64,000 nucleotides of DNA, from positions 77,174,919-77,238,918 of the forward strand of contig CM057464.1 in assembly GCA_030035585.1 (NCBI GenBank), written 5' to 3'. Numbering within the stretch: position 1 is the first letter of the stretch; the number at the start of each line of letters is the position of its first letter. This document shows, in pieces, positions 11,928 through 23,724 of this stretch. The notes under the pieces are model-generated. The model saw nothing but the letters and a program-made list of their open reading frames with translations. It ran no database searches and was not told the origin of the DNA. The DNA comes from Dugong dugon (Eukaryota > Chordata > Mammalia > Sirenia > Dugongidae). The translations under genes and the position numbers were made by a program.

Positions 11928-12046
11928 CCAAGGCTGGGGATATAATTTGGAAGACATCAGAACAGCCAGTAGGCAATCTCATCTGATCCTGTAGCTTTAG
12001 TGCCATCTTTATTCTGATGTCTTCCAAATGATAACCTCAGCCTTGG
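11928..12046. repeat. 35-bp imperfect inverted repeat (hairpin)
   Basis: The arm at 11928-11962 ('ccaaggctggggatataatt' then 'tggaagacatcagaa') pairs with 12012-12046 ('ttctgatgtcttccaaatga' then 'taacctcagccttgg') with 32 of 35 positions complementary and a 49-nt loop. This was checked base by base. It lies inside L2-derived sequence but is not a feature of L2 as I know it. Confidence 0.9.
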
Positions 12047-12613
12047 CACATTCCCTCTACTCTGGTCTCATATCCAACTGCCTACTACGCATTTCCACTT
12101 GAGTGTCAAAGTTAACATATCAAAATACAAAAAATTGTTGTCCCTTCCACCTCAAATCTTTTATTTTTGCATTCTTCCCGTTTTCATAAATGACATCACC
12201 TTAAATTAATTAGTGTTGCTTCTTACTCTCACACCTACTGTTCAATCCAAATGCAAATTCCTTCTATTTTAAAAAAATGTATAAAAATCTGAATACTTCT
12301 AAATACTTTCATCTCTTTTAGGAAAAAAAAAGTCTCAAATTCTTATCTTGCCTACACAATCTGGTCCCCTAAAATTTCTCAGATCTCCTCCTTTACCACT
12401 TCCCCTTTGCTCACTCTGCTCAGGGTTTGCTGTTCTCCTAGCTGATCCTTGAATATGCCAAGCACATTGTTGTCCCAAGGCCTTTTCATTTGCTGTTCCA
12501 GCTACCTGGAATATGCGTTTCCTGAATATCCAATTGTTCTTTCTCATTCTTTTAGAACTCAGTCAAATGTCACTTAGGGGTTTTTCCCCTCTCATAATTT
12601 ATTTAAACTAGCA

Positions 12614-12843
12614 ATTAATCAATTAAGAACCGTAGTGGCACAGTAGTTAAGTGCTTGGCTGCTAACCAAAAGGCTGGCAGTTTGAATCCTCCAGCAGCTC
12701 TGCAGTAAATGATGTGGCAGTCAGCCTCCATAGAGTAGAACTGCTTTGGAAACTCTATAGGGCAGTTCTATGCCGTCCTATAGGATCACTATGAGTTGGA
12801 ATTGACTCGATGGCAATGGAGGTTTTGATTATTAATCAATTAA
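12614..12843 (+). mobile_element. AfroSINE with 13-bp TSD
   Basis: Perfect TSD 'attaatcaattaa' at 12614-12626 and 12831-12843. The body is 'gtagtggcacagtagttaag', 'ggcagtttgaatcctccagc' and 'gagttggaattgactcgatg'. The middle is a rearranged long form. It is inserted in the L2 relic, which continues on both sides. Confidence 0.95.
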
Positions 12844-14469
12844 ACCGATTTACCCATCCATTTAAGCTTGCACTCACCTATCTTACCTTGCTTTATTTAT
12901 CTTAGTGTTTATCATTCACTGCTGTACTTATTACATTAACAGGCACACAAACATACATTTTAGTTACTTATTGGCTGTCTTCCACGTCTAGAATGTAAGC
13001 TCCTTGGAAAAGGAACTTAGTCTCCTTTGTTCACTTGATTTCATTGTTCCAGGCTGATTGTTCTAGAACAATGCTTGGCACATGATAGCTGCTCAATAAA
13101 TATTTGTAGAATAAAAGAATGAATTGCTAATAGGAAGATTAGACGCCATTTAAATGAGTAGCCTACTGTAATGAAGTCAAAATGTTTTAGAACACTATGC
13201 AAAAATGAAAATTATTTTAATTTAACTTCATATTTGGCTAATGAATTAATTTTAAAAAAATCTTACTTGAGGATCTATAAATTTTTCTAATACATTGTAT
13301 ATTTTGCTCAAAATGAACTCCTTTGTTCAAAGGTAGATACCATTGTCCTCCATCTAAATCTTAATTTATAAATTATCTCAAGATTATGAATTTCTTTTAA
13401 GTACATACAAGTGTGGCAAGAATATGGCTTAATATCAAATATCAAATTTTACAGATGCCAAAGGGTTAGGCTGGAACAAAAAACAGAAGAACTAAAATTA
13501 TATGCTTCTCTGAATGTGATTGTCATTATCCCTCAAGGTATCTCATAGGTGTCATTATATGAAGTACTTCAGATTTCACTGACAGTAAGGAAAGAGAAGC
13601 AAAAAAGAAAGTAAAAGTGTACATACTGGAGAGAGTTAGAGACAGAGGGAAGTTTGGTAATTTTTATCTTCCCGGGCAAGAAAATATGCACTGACTTCAA
13701 TTTTAGTGTAAGGAAGCTGGAAAAATTACCTGGCTCTGCCTTCATTGCTCAAGATATTTACATACAAAGTATCTAGGATAAAACTATGGTAAGATGTTTT
13801 CCTCCCCAATCTTCCAATCACTTGAGAGTGTAGAAGTCTAATTCCACTGGCTGGTGGCCGGAGGTTTCTCTCTTATTTCATGTACTTATATTAATAAAAG
13901 TGATGCAATCACTAGGTGTACCACATTCCTGCAAGTTGTTACATCAATTCCCTAGATTATCAAGAAATGGCAGTCATGAGATTATGCAATATGATTTAAC
14001 AAGCAGAACTCCCATGTTTAGGGGATACAGAGAAAAATGCTGGCATTGATAGCAGCTTCTCCCTGCCTTGATCACAATTAATAATTTTTCTGTGAGTGAG
14101 CCTCTGATCATATTTCCCCAAGCATGTGCATGAAGACCAGCAGCACAGAACGCTATGTAGTGGCATTACTCTGTTTCTCATTGGATTCCAACCTTAATTT
14201 TATTTGATGAAGATAAAGGACAGCAAAAGAACAGTAATAAAGAGGCTCCAGTTATTGTCTATCATAAATGATAGATACACACCAAGAGGGAATTTGAACT
14301 TTCAGAACTCTAAAAAAGGAAATGTGGGATACAACATATTTGCTTATGATTTGGAAAAGTAATGGATGATAATCATAATGGACTCCGTCAGAATCCATAC
14401 CTTTGCTTATCCAACTGTTGCTTTTCATCTCTTCCAAAGAAAAATATTTTACTTGGAAAAATGACTGCT

Positions 14470-14880
14470 CAGCTAGGGAATACATCCCCCAGCTACCCTT
14501 GCAGCTAGCAGTGACCTTGTGACTAAGTTAGGGAACACGCAATGTGAACAGAAATGAAGGGGCAACCTTGAGGTCATTTCCAATTTAAGAACAAGCTGTC
14601 CATCTTGGATTTGTGCACCTTCCTGTCCTCAACTGGCAAAATGCAGACATAGTGATGATTTAGCATCCATCGGGCCAAATAAAGATGATGCTCTACGAAG
14701 TCATGGAACAGCAGCAGGGGGGGAGTTTCTATCTCTAAATGATCACATGGAACAGACTTTCTTACATACTCTACACCACTGACTACTTCTGGGATTGTTA
14801 AGCAAGAAAAATAAATTTTTATTTTATTTGAGTCACTAAATTTTGAATCCGTAACAACAGGTTAGTCTAACATAGAAATT
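14470..14880 (+). mobile_element. Ancient LTR-like repeat (MaLR-like, tentative)
   Basis: 'gcagctagcagtgaccttgt' followed about 330 bp later by 'tttatttgagtcactaaatt' and 'cgtaacaacaggttagtcta' resembles the layout of old mammalian LTRs ('gagccactaa...ttgttac'). I cannot name the family, and the ends are approximate. Confidence 0.4.
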
Positions 14881-16309
14881 AGTATACAGAAGTGTGAATT
14901 TGCCATTAAAAAAAAAAAAAAAGTGGCATTAACTTAGTAGGAGGGTTGAGCATGCAAAGGAAACAAATACTGGAGTCTGGTAATATGATTACCTTGGTTA
15001 TACCATTGCAAGTGGTAACTTGGAAGGCAGGTTATAGGCCTGTGTATCCTATGGCACTAGGGGAAAATACTGGTTGGTGATCCTTGCTGCTTTTAGAAAG
15101 GTTTACAAGAGATATAAGCTTAAATAAGAACTGAATTGTCAGAAGAAATGAAAGGAATGGAACTTTGCTAAAGAGGCTATCTTCATCTGGTTTATGTCTT
15201 AGTTCTATAGTTTAAACTGACAGAGGACTCAGAAATTTGGGACTTCAAAGAATTAGGAAAGCCATTTGCTACTGTATTCCAAAAAGCAGGAGATAATGAG
15301 TGATGCTCAATGATGTCCTCAAAATCTTCTCATTAGATTTTGCTACCATATGTGATCCCTAAGGTAATCCTTGGGCTCCCAAGCATGCATCAGCAGGAAG
15401 CATGCCGCAAAAATTGTGAAGTCTCCAAGGAAGCCATACTCCACTGCACCCAATTCAGATAGGGCCATCAAGGATAAAGAATAAACAAGAACGTTCCAGT
15501 AAATCTGGTGTAACTCCCAGAAAAGAGAACTAATGTGGCCAGACGCACTAATCAAGAATCTTATTTCACTGCTGTTACAAGGTGTCTTTATAATCTATGC
15601 CCAGTAGGATTTTGTAACTGCTCTTGCCCATTGAGTCTTCAGCGTTCCTTTCTTCTATTTTCCTGAAGGCAGTTTCTGTTTCAGTTATTCCGTTTATTTC
15701 TTACAATTTTTATTAAGTGTGTTGTATGGGGGACTGCAGGCTGAGAGTGAGAAAGATAACCTATCTATCTGTTCACAGGTTTCCAGACTGCAGAGAACCA
15801 TCTCAAGATCTAATGGAGCCAAACAATAAACAAGCCCATAAAATAAACAATAACACCTGAGATGAATATACTGCTTAAAACAATTACTTATAGGAGATCA
15901 GAAGGGCAATATCTGCCCAAAAGCAAAGATAAGAAGGCAAGAAGAGATAGAAAATCAGGACTAAAGGAAAAGAGGAATCCAGGGCAGAAGTGGGGAGAGT
16001 GCTGACACATTGTGGGGAATAAAACCAAAGTCATGAAATACTTTTTTTGCACAAACTGTCAAATGGGAAACTAATTTGCTCTGTAAACATCAACCTAATG
16101 CACAAAAAAGGTCTTTATATTTCCCAGAAACCCTGGATTTGAGCTGTTATAGTAATAGAACATGAACTTGAATTTACTCTGCTGGGGAGAAGGTAAATGT
16201 GTTTTTTCAATGGGAAGAAAGGCATTCACTCCTATTTGAGTAATTAGAGGGTTTTTCTGGGGAAGACTTCAGGTTGTCCTCTCCTCAAATTTATTTGTCC
16301 TTTTTTCCA

Positions 16310-17200
16310 TAATAAAGACTGACCAGCTCAGTAATATATTTCCCAGTCTCCCTTGCACTTGAGTGTTAACATGTGTAGAAATGATGTATGTAAAATCTTT
16401 ATGATTTGATTAAAAGTAAATTCTTTGTTCTCCATTTTCTTTCAGTCCTTGTCTTAGTTATCTAGTGCTGCTACTACAGGAATGTCATAAGTGGATGACT
16501 TTAACGAAGAGAAATTTATTCTCTCACAGTCTAGGAGGCTAGAAGTCCAAATTCAGGGTGCTAGCTCCAGGAGAAGTCTTCTTTCTCTATCAGCTATGGG
16601 GGAAGGTCCTCATCATCAATCTTCCCCTGATCTAGGAGCTTCTCAGCACAGGGACTCCGGGTCCAAAGGATGCACTCCACTCTCGGCTCTTCTTTCTTGG
16701 TGGTAGGAGGTCCCTCTATCTCTCTCTCTGCTTGCTTCTCTCTTTTATATCACAAAGAGAATGACTCAAGATACAACCTAATTTAGTAGATTGAGTCCTG
16801 CTTCATTAACATAACAGCCCCTAATCTTGCCTCATTAACATCACAGAGGTAGGATTATAACACACAGGAAAACCACGTCAGATGACAAAATGGTGGACAA
16901 TCAAACAATACTGGGAATCATGGCCAAGCCAAGGTGACACACAGTTTTTCGGGGACACAATTCAATCCATAACTGCCCTCATGACTATGGCTAAAAATGG
17001 CAATGACTAAGAACCAGTCTGGAAGGCTCATGTTAATGATGGCATCTCACTAGCCTGGATCCCTGAATAGCCTTATGGAGCAGAGTACACCTACCAGCTC
17101 TATTTTATAATGTGTAAGAAACATGCTTTTCCCTTGATTAAGCCACTGAATTGTGGAGTCTACTCATGATAGAAGATTAGCCCATACCCCAAATAATATG
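16310..17200 (+). mobile_element. Old LTR-like repeat interrupted by a younger LTR (tentative)
   Basis: 'tttcccagtctcccttgcac' on the left and 'ccttgattaagccactgaat' on the right resemble the two halves of the type of repeat seen at 14470-14880. They are separated by the LTR insertion at 16450-16974. Family name not determined. Confidence 0.4.
16450..16974 (-). mobile_element. Solo LTR, MaLR-like, lineage-type family (copy 2)
   Basis: On the plus strand it runs from 'tgtcttagttatctagtgct' to 'gacacaattcaatccataac', the reverse complement of the arrangement at 29609-30120. The flanking 5-mers gtcct (16445-16449) and gccct (16975-16979) are a 4/5 TSD. About 525 bp, solo and close in length to the copies at 29.6 and 61.1 kb. 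It carries 'gacaaaatggtggacaatca', also seen in the 61.1-kb copy. Confidence 0.85.
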
Positions 17201-17390
17201 GCTGGTAAATGCTTGAATATAATAGGCATACAGAAAATAATTATTGAATGAATAAATAAATGATTGAATGAAAGAAAAACAATTCAAAGGAAAGACAATT
17301 GTATTTGACCATGAATAATCTTAGAACATTTTGCTATAAATAACTATATATCATTTAGTGTATGCTTCAGAAGAGGTGTCCACTTACACT

Positions 17391-17460
17391 GACTCATTCA
17401 TTTTCTGACAAAAATGAATCACTCATCAATCCTCATCAATCACTCATTCAGTTTCTGACA
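17391..17460. repeat. Local imperfect duplication
   Basis: 'actcattcattttctgaca' (17392-17410) recurs as 'actcattcagtttctgaca' (17442-17460), with further 'cactcatcaat' / 'cctcatcaat' short repeats between. Simple-sequence slippage is the likely cause. Confidence 0.7.
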
Positions 17461-18044
17461 TAAATTAAATTCAGATTAGAAGTTTAAAAGTAATGTGACT
17501 GACTCAAGCTTGTATAATTTTTATACTGTTATATTCCTTTTTAGTTTTAAAAACACATGTGCCTTTAAACACTGTTTTTAAACATTTAAACATTTTAAAC
17601 ACTGGTTAGAAAAAGTAGACTATTGTACTAGCTCTGTGGTCTTCATTTCATTGTATCAGAAAGCTATTATTTCATTACATATGATTCATTTTTATCAAGC
17701 TGAAATATGAGTAAAAGTGGACAAACAAATTTAACATAAACACAACCTGGCTATTTAATTTTCAATTCATTATTATTCCACCTAATATTTTAGAAAATAC
17801 AGTAATCAAAGTTTCTGAACACACTGTTACAAATATGGAGGTGTTAATTAAAAATATGACAATTATCAGTGATTTGGAACTTAATTACTCTGGCAGTTAT
17901 AGCAGATATAATTTACCTAGGAACTGACACATATATAAATCAAGATATAATATATTAGCTCGATTGGCTCATTAAACAATATCTAATTATTAGTAAAATC
18001 CTATAGAGCATTTTGGCTACTTTACATCAAGGCCTTACCCAAAA

Positions 18045-18208
18045 CAAAAAAACCAAATCCGTTGCCATCAAGTCAGTTCTGACTCACAGCAGCCCTATGT
18101 GACAGAGTAGAACTGCCCTATAGAGTTTCCAAGGAGCACCTGGTGGATTCAAACTGCCAACCTTTTGGTTAGCAGCCGTAGCTCTTAACCACTATGCCAC
18201 CAGGGTCT
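18045..18208 (-). mobile_element. AfroSINE, short form
   Basis: 'accaaatccgttgccatcaa', 'tgacagagtagaactgccct', 'gtttccaaggagcacctggt', 'ccttttggttagcagccgta' and 'ccactatgccaccagggtc'. Near full length, with the tRNA-like half at the right end. Confidence 0.92.
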
Positions 18209-18477
18209 TAGGCACTAGTAAATATTTGAAAACAAGTTAATAAATAATAAGTAGTATAAAGGAGGCAGAAAAAAAATTGATCAATTTATTAATTGTCAAT
18301 TGTAAAACTAGAAATAAATCAAGAGATGAAATTTTTGTTTTTGTTTTTTTTTTTTTGGAGAGGAGATCTTTTATCCAAAGTAGACTTTGTTTACAGTTTA
18401 CAAAGGCATCTGACTAAATGTAAACGAACACATTTAAAAAAAAAAAAATTAGATGAAGTTTGGTTTCTAGGAAATGA

Positions 18478-18538
18478 AATAATATGTCCACCTTAATCAA
18501 GCTATTTTCCCAAACTTGATTATGGTGGACATGTTATT
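18478..18538. repeat. 24-bp inverted repeat with 13-nt loop
   Basis: 'aataatatgtccaccttaat'+'caag' (18478-18501) is complementary to 18515-18538 at 22 of 24 positions, with a 13-nt loop. It could fold into a stable pre-miRNA-sized stem in RNA from either strand, or represent a small palindromic element. It lies in unassigned intron about 270 bp from an AfroSINE. Confidence 0.92.
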
Positions 18539-19731
18539 CACCTTGTGACATAATGACACTTACATTTCTACAGTGCTTCATAATCTAGCACTTCAAGTTC
18601 ATGTTCATGGGGTTGGACAAATCACATAGTGTAGCGGACCTGCTCAGAAATCGAAGAGACTAACCAAGTTTCTAAGGCAATTTTTCTGAACGTACTTTTA
18701 GAGGCCAATTATCACAAATAGAAATATTTGCAGTAATAGAAATGGAAATACTGCTCTATATAATGTGGTTATATAGCCAAATCAGTTAAACTGATATAAA
18801 TTGGATAAAAAATAGAAGACTCAATATGTTAAAATCAACACTGCTTAATTTTCCAACTGTTCACTTTGGTAGGTTATAAAAGTTACCAGAGATAATGAGA
18901 CACTTAACAAAGACACTACACCTTGCTATGGCCCTCATGCGATCAAAGCTTCCACAGTCACATTTTCCAGTTAATTTAGAATATGTCATGTTGTCCTTCA
19001 TTTTAACCTTTTTCTGATTCTTGACTAAGATGAAGACTTGTGGATAAACAGATGAGGGTGTTTCAGCTGAAGCTTCATTAATTACATTCTGAATTGAAGT
19101 AAAAAATGCAAAATAACGTTTTAGAAGAGATAAAGGAATCTGATTAATGAATTAATATGAAGGTTTATAACTACCCAACTACTCTTAGCATTGAAATGGG
19201 GCCTCTTAAAATGTATTCTCTTAAGCATTTACATTGAAGCTTTGTCAGACTGTGCATTTACACAGTATTTAAAGCAATATTTGTTAAGCATGATAAACTT
19301 TCAGTCCAGCTCCCATCCTCAAATTTCAAACTGGTAGCTCCTGTATTTTCAGGTACCTTTATACAATGATCAGGTCCTTCTGTTAAGTTTCATAAGACTC
19401 CATGAAACTGCTGTTTACATAGCAGGAAACCTAGCACGTAGATTAATGAGTACAGTGCACAGCTACACGTATCCATTCTTACCACAACCCTCCATCAGTA
19501 TCATTCAGGACATTAACCAAATGCTGATAGGATGGAGAAATGGGCTCCTCATCAAATTGCTCAAGACTCCACAGCTTCCTTCCACATCAGACTATGATTC
19601 TGTCACCTGCTAGTTCTGACAGTTATTCTTGAGACTGCCCCTAGAGACATCTCTTACTATTTCCAGCACTAAGAGTGAAGTTTACCAACAAAGGATAAAT
19701 TTCATGCCTATGTTAGAAAATATGCCTCTGT

Positions 19732-20136
19732 TGTGATGGTTAATTTTGTGTCACCTTGGCTAGGCTATGGTTCCAGTTGTTTAGTAAACACTAGTTTAGC
19801 TGCTGTTATGAGGTAGTTACATGTGATTCAATTAGTTGGCCTTAAGTAAAGCCAACTACCTACCTTAATATGGGCGGGCCTCACCCAATTAGTTGAAAAA
19901 CTTGAGGGCAAAAATGGAGTTTTCTCTAGGGTATATTAATGCCTCCAGACAGTAAATAGACATTTTGCCTGAACTCCATCACTCTTCACTCTTCCTGTTG
20001 CCTGACCTATGGATTTTGGGACACAAGCCTGCAGGATTCTCTAGCCTGTCATCTGACCTATGGATTTTGGACTTGCCAGGCCCCATGATCACATGAGCCA
20101 ATTCCTTGAAGTAATTATCTCTATCTCTAACTCTAG

Positions 20137-20187
<51 letters not shown>

Positions 20188-20456
20188 CACACATATATGT
20201 GTACACATATAAACATTATACACACATATATGTGTATATATGAACATATATACACACATGTTTATACATATAAACATATATACACACATATATGCGTATA
20301 CATATAAGCATATATACATATACATTGTGCGTGTGTATATATATATATATATATACACACACATATATATACACATATGTGTATATATCTATCTATATAT
20401 ACACTCACCTATATCTAGATCTCACTGGTTCTGTTTCTATAGAGAACCCTAAGGCA
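19732..20456 (+). mobile_element. MLT2-type (ERVL) solo LTR
   Basis: The element opens 'tgtgatggttaattttgtgt' then 'caccttggctaggctatggt' and continues 'tatgggcgggcctcacccaa', 'ttttggacttgccaggcccc', 'catgagccaattccttgaag', 'taattatctctatctctaac' and 'tctcactggttctgtttcta'. This is the layout of MLT2-family LTRs. The usual short AC-rich stretch before 'ttggttctgtttct' has expanded to a long microsatellite (20139-20404). Confidence 0.88.
20139..20404. repeat. Compound (GT)n / (TA-CACA)n microsatellite
   Basis: A (GT) run of about 23 units (20139-20184) is followed by alternating 'acacatatatgtgtatacat'-type units to about 20404. Long open frames here only encode low-complexity repeats. It grew from the microsatellite-prone part of the MLT2 LTR. 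Confidence 0.95.
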
Positions 20457-20463
20457 GTGACCT

Positions 20464-20649
20464 ATTTGCAAATAATAATTTTAAAAACCCATTGCTGTTG
20501 AGTGGATTCTGACTTGTAGCAACCTTATAGGACAGAGAGGAACTGCCCCATAGGGTTTCCAAGGAGCGGCTGGTAGATTCAGACTGCCAACCTTTTGGTT
20601 AACAGCTGAGCTCTTAACCTGTATGCCACCAGGGCTCCATTTGCAAATA
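20464..20649 (-). mobile_element. AfroSINE with 11-bp TSD
   Basis: TSD 'atttgcaaata' at 20464-20474 and 20639-20649, both perfect. The short-form body contains 'aacccattgctgttgagtgg', 'gaactgccccatagggtttc' and 'gtatgccaccagggctcc'. Confidence 0.95.
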
Positions 20650-21014
20650 GGGTTTTAAAAATTATTTTGTCTATGAGCAATCCCTACCTTCTCATAGAAA
20701 CTAGCTGCATGTATCTCTCCTCCCTCACGTATCTGAAAATATTCTTTCATCTTATTTACTGCTTGCTTAAAAAAATAATAGTATAGTAATCATAAAAAAT
20801 AACCCAGCAGCTACCTATAGATACAATCAGTCTGCTTTAAATAACATTAAAGATCCAATGGGACTGACCAAACCTTCATGAAATTGCAATCTAGCAGAAA
20901 AGTCATTAAACAAGTTATAAAGAGTGATTCATCCATTCAATTTTTTTTTTTAATTCATCAAATTCTGAAACTCTAAAATAAGTTGGAATTGTCTGGGTAA
21001 GATGCAGAAAACGA

Positions 21015-21300
21015 GGCTTAGAGGCAGGGGATCAGCACCCTACAAGGCTTGGAGATAAGAGGAGGTGTGGCAGCAGCAGCTGCTCCTCCAGAATGGCCAA
21101 GGGATTAGTATAAGGGAGAAAAGGACTCAACATTGGACCTCAAGGAAGAAGCAGGGACTAGATCTTGAGGGACTGTGTCTTGGTCATGCTGTAAAGAGTT
21201 TGGATTTTATCCTAAGAGTCTTTGAAGACAATGAAGGATTTAAAAAAGGTAGAGACATGATCATGTTTTGCCTTAAACAGATCACTCTGTTGGGGATGTC
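21015..21300 (-). mobile_element. L2 LINE relic, minus strand
   Basis: 'gctgtaaagagtttggattt' then 'tatcctaagagtctttgaag' and 'gtagagacatgatcatgttt' match the reverse complement of L2 ORF2-region sequence common in mammals. A 96-codon open frame here (21065-21355) is incidental. Confidence 0.6.
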
Positions 21301-21360
21301 TTTCTTTTTCACTGTTGTCTCATCAACACCTGGCACAGTATCTAGCACACAGTAGGTACT

Positions 21361-21537
21361 TGTCTTAGTTACCTGTTTAACACTAATACCACAAGTGGGT
21401 GGCTTTAAAGAACAGGAATTTATTTTCTCACACTTTAGGAGGCTAGTAGTCCAAATTCAGGGCATGGTCCAAGGGGGAGGGACTTCCTTGTCGGTAGCCC
21501 TGTGAGGTCCTCGGAATTCCTTAGTGTCTGTCTTCCC

Positions 21538-21570
<33 letters not shown>

Positions 21571-21739
21571 CTATTGTGCTCTTTTTATAATTTAGAAGTG
21601 ATTAAGTTTAGGACCCACCCTATGCTAGTATGACCTCATTAATATAACAAAAGAAAAACCTGTATTTCCAAACAAGTTCATATTCCAGGTATAGGGGTTA
21701 GGTTTTTAACATGTAATTTTGGGGAACACAATTCAGTAA
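21361..21739 (-). mobile_element. Solo LTR, MaLR-like, lineage-type family (copy 3, shorter)
   Basis: Runs from 'tgtcttagttacctgtttaa' to 'ggggaacacaattcagta'. Flanks gtact (21356-21360) and atact (21740-21744) give a 4/5 TSD. At 379 bp it is shorter than the 500-bp copies and contains its own (GT)n tract at 21539-21567. It is inserted in an L2 3' end. Confidence 0.82.
21539..21567. repeat. (GT)n microsatellite inside an LTR
   Basis: About 14 GT units, where the related LTRs at 16.5 and 61.1 kb have a CT-rich stretch. Confidence 0.9.
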
Positions 21740-22444
21740 ATACTCAATAAATATTTATTGGATAAATGAATTGGTAAGTAAAAGCCTGTAAAATGAATAT
21801 TCTTTTTACAATTGCTGTCTACCTTATATTTTTATATCTCTATTTCTTGTTTTATCCAGGATATTAGACTTTTTGTTAAATTAAAACATATGTGAGAAAA
21901 TTTGCATGTTGGGATAAATTACCTGTGAACATAACTCATAATTATTTTATTTTTATTAGATGTTGATTTCCGGGTCTGCATTTTGAACTGCTAAATGTAT
22001 TTTATTCACAACTTTGCAGAGATTAGAAGTCAAGGTAAAAAGAAAAGGGAGGATAATTCAGGACTAACTTCAGTCAGCAATTCAAAAAAGCATTTTGGAA
22101 GATTTTGAGGATATTGAGAGCAATACATTAATTAAGTCTGATGTTTTGGAGGCCCAAACTCAAAAGTGTGGATAATAAAGAAGCATAATATGTGTTGATT
22201 TTTTCTTTGTTAATGTTTTAATGAGATCGTCACTGAAAAAGAGAATCCACATCTACTAAATGTAATTTTCTCATTGATTTGATCTTTCCTCCTTCCTCAC
22301 TAGAAAATTCTCTATTACTTGATTTTTTTGAATTGTGAAATTTAAAATGGGAAAGGGCCTTAGAGGAGAAATTAAGTCATTTGTCTCTTTGAAATTCTTC
22401 TTTTTCCTCTCCCTTCCTAGAAACAATAAGAACCATAAGAGTAA

Positions 22445-22790
22445 ATAATACTTCTCTGGCACCTACTAGAGCCCTGATGGCACAGTTGTTAAGAGTTGGC
22501 AGTTCGAATCCACCAGCTGCTCCTTGGAAACCCTATGGGGCAATTCTACTCTGTCCTATAGGGACTCAATGAGTCAGAATTGACTTGATGGCTATAGGTT
22601 TCTGGCACTTACTACATACCAAACATGCTAAGAGCTATACATGTCTTATTTAATCATTACAACATGTTTTAAGTTGGTGGTATTAGCCTAAGTACAAAAG
22701 AAGAAATCTATGTTTAGCTAGATTCAATTACTTATTGTAGGCTACCTAGCTATTCCATGTTGGAGCTAGGATTTGAAACCTGGTATAACT
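22445..22790 (-). mobile_element. MIR SINE, minus strand, hit by an AfroSINE
   Basis: 'ggcacttactacataccaaa'+'catgctaagagctatacatg', then 'gcctaagtacaaaagaagaa' and 'ggagctaggatttgaaacct' follow MIR in reverse orientation. The AfroSINE at 22469-22600 duplicated its first bases. Confidence 0.75.
22455..22614 (+). mobile_element. AfroSINE with 14-bp TSD
   Basis: TSD 'tctggcacctacta' (22455-22468) and 'tctggcacttacta' (22601-22614), one mismatch. The body from 'gagccctgatggcacagttg' to 'cagaattgacttgatggcta' is a short form lacking part of the tRNA-like half. Confidence 0.95.
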
Positions 22791-22949
22791 GATGATAGAT
22801 GGACAAACCACAGTTTATCTAGCCCATTATATGTATCCAAATAATCACTCTCAATTTTAGTTGCATAATACTAAACAAAAGCTGAGGAAAAAAAATTTAA
22901 TTAAAGACAGTGTAATCCTGGGTTAGTTGTGATTCGGAAGGTCAGAACA

Positions 22950-23450
22950 GCTGTGATCTCCCCTGTACATTTACCCGTTCTCCTTCTCCTTCTCAGAGAA
23001 ACCACAGCTACCACCAAGAACAAGGGCCTGGTCCAAGCACACAAAATTCTCAACTCCTTCTCATCCTCTCCTCAATTATTTCCTCCTCCAAGAAGCCTTC
23101 TCAGATCTCAAAGAGCCCTACAATGTGTTCCCACAATGCTACACACCTCCCATATATGCCATTGTCATTGTGGCAATTTCACTTTTATATGTCGTTATGT
23201 GCTCTGCTGCTAACCAATAGGTCGGCAGTTTGAATTCACCAGCCGTTCCCTGGAAACCCTATGGGGCAGTTCTACTCTGTCCTATAAGGTCGCTATGAGT
23301 CGGAATTGATTCGATGACAACGGGTTTGATTTGGTTTTATCTTCAAAATTAAACATGATTTTCATGAGGTCATGACAATTTTCCTCGTCATTGGATTCCC
23401 AGAGCCTGACACATAGTAGATGCTCAACAAATATTGACCAAATGAATGAA
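22950..23450 (+). mobile_element. L2 LINE relic interrupted by an AfroSINE
   Basis: 'caagaagccttctcagatct' and 'tcccacaatgctacacacct' precede the SINE. 'ggattcccagagcctgacac'+'atagtagatgctcaacaaat' follows it, as in an L2 3' end. No intact frame. Confidence 0.7.
23203..23338 (+). mobile_element. AfroSINE, 5'-truncated
   Basis: 'ctgctgctaaccaataggtc'+'ggcagtttgaattcacc', 'gaaaccctatggggcagttc' and 'gtcggaattgattcgatgac', ending 'gggtttgatttggtttta'. The first 40 or so bases of the unit are missing. Confidence 0.92.
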
Positions 23451-23724
23451 GTCTTGGAACTGCTGAGCTTTATATCCATTCCAACTTTAAACAGCTACCT
23501 TCTAACCTGCGGGCATCGTTCAGCAGTTCATTGTGTTGATTACCACTCAGAATACCTATGTGTCCTCCCCCTGCCTCTCCTTTCTATTTGGGGAGCCCAA
23601 CATTACCTCCTTTTACTGAGCCCTTAGCCTTCAGTTTTACTTGGAACAAGCTCCCCAATTTCCTTTACCAATTTCCTTAACTCTTCCATTACTTAGCTTC
23701 AGTAAGAGCCAATCCTCTATGTAT

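Larger units (their letters stand above)
11640..13125 (+). mobile_element. Long L2 LINE relic, split by an AfroSINE
   Basis: The sequence follows the 3' part of L2 in plus orientation: 'acaatctggtcccctaaaat', 'ccaaggccttttcatttgct', 'gttccagctacctggaatat', 'actcagtcaaatgtcactta' and, after the SINE, 'ctagaatgtaagctccttgg' and 'gctcaataaatatttgtaga'. These are relics of the L2 ORF2 C-terminal region and 3' end; no frame is intact. The left limit is approximate. It hosts the 35-bp inverted repeat at 11928-12046. Confidence 0.8.
21285..21775 (+). mobile_element. L2 3' end split by a solo LTR
   Basis: The left half ends 'acctggcacagtatctagca'+'cacagtaggtact'. The right half resumes 'actcaataaatatttattgg'+'ataaatgaa'. 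Together they make an L2 3' end, interrupted exactly at the LTR insertion 21361-21739. Confidence 0.8.

Noticed and set aside
20089-20452. Overlapping open frames of 70-95 codons on both strands
   Set aside because: They are translations of the GT/TA microsatellite.
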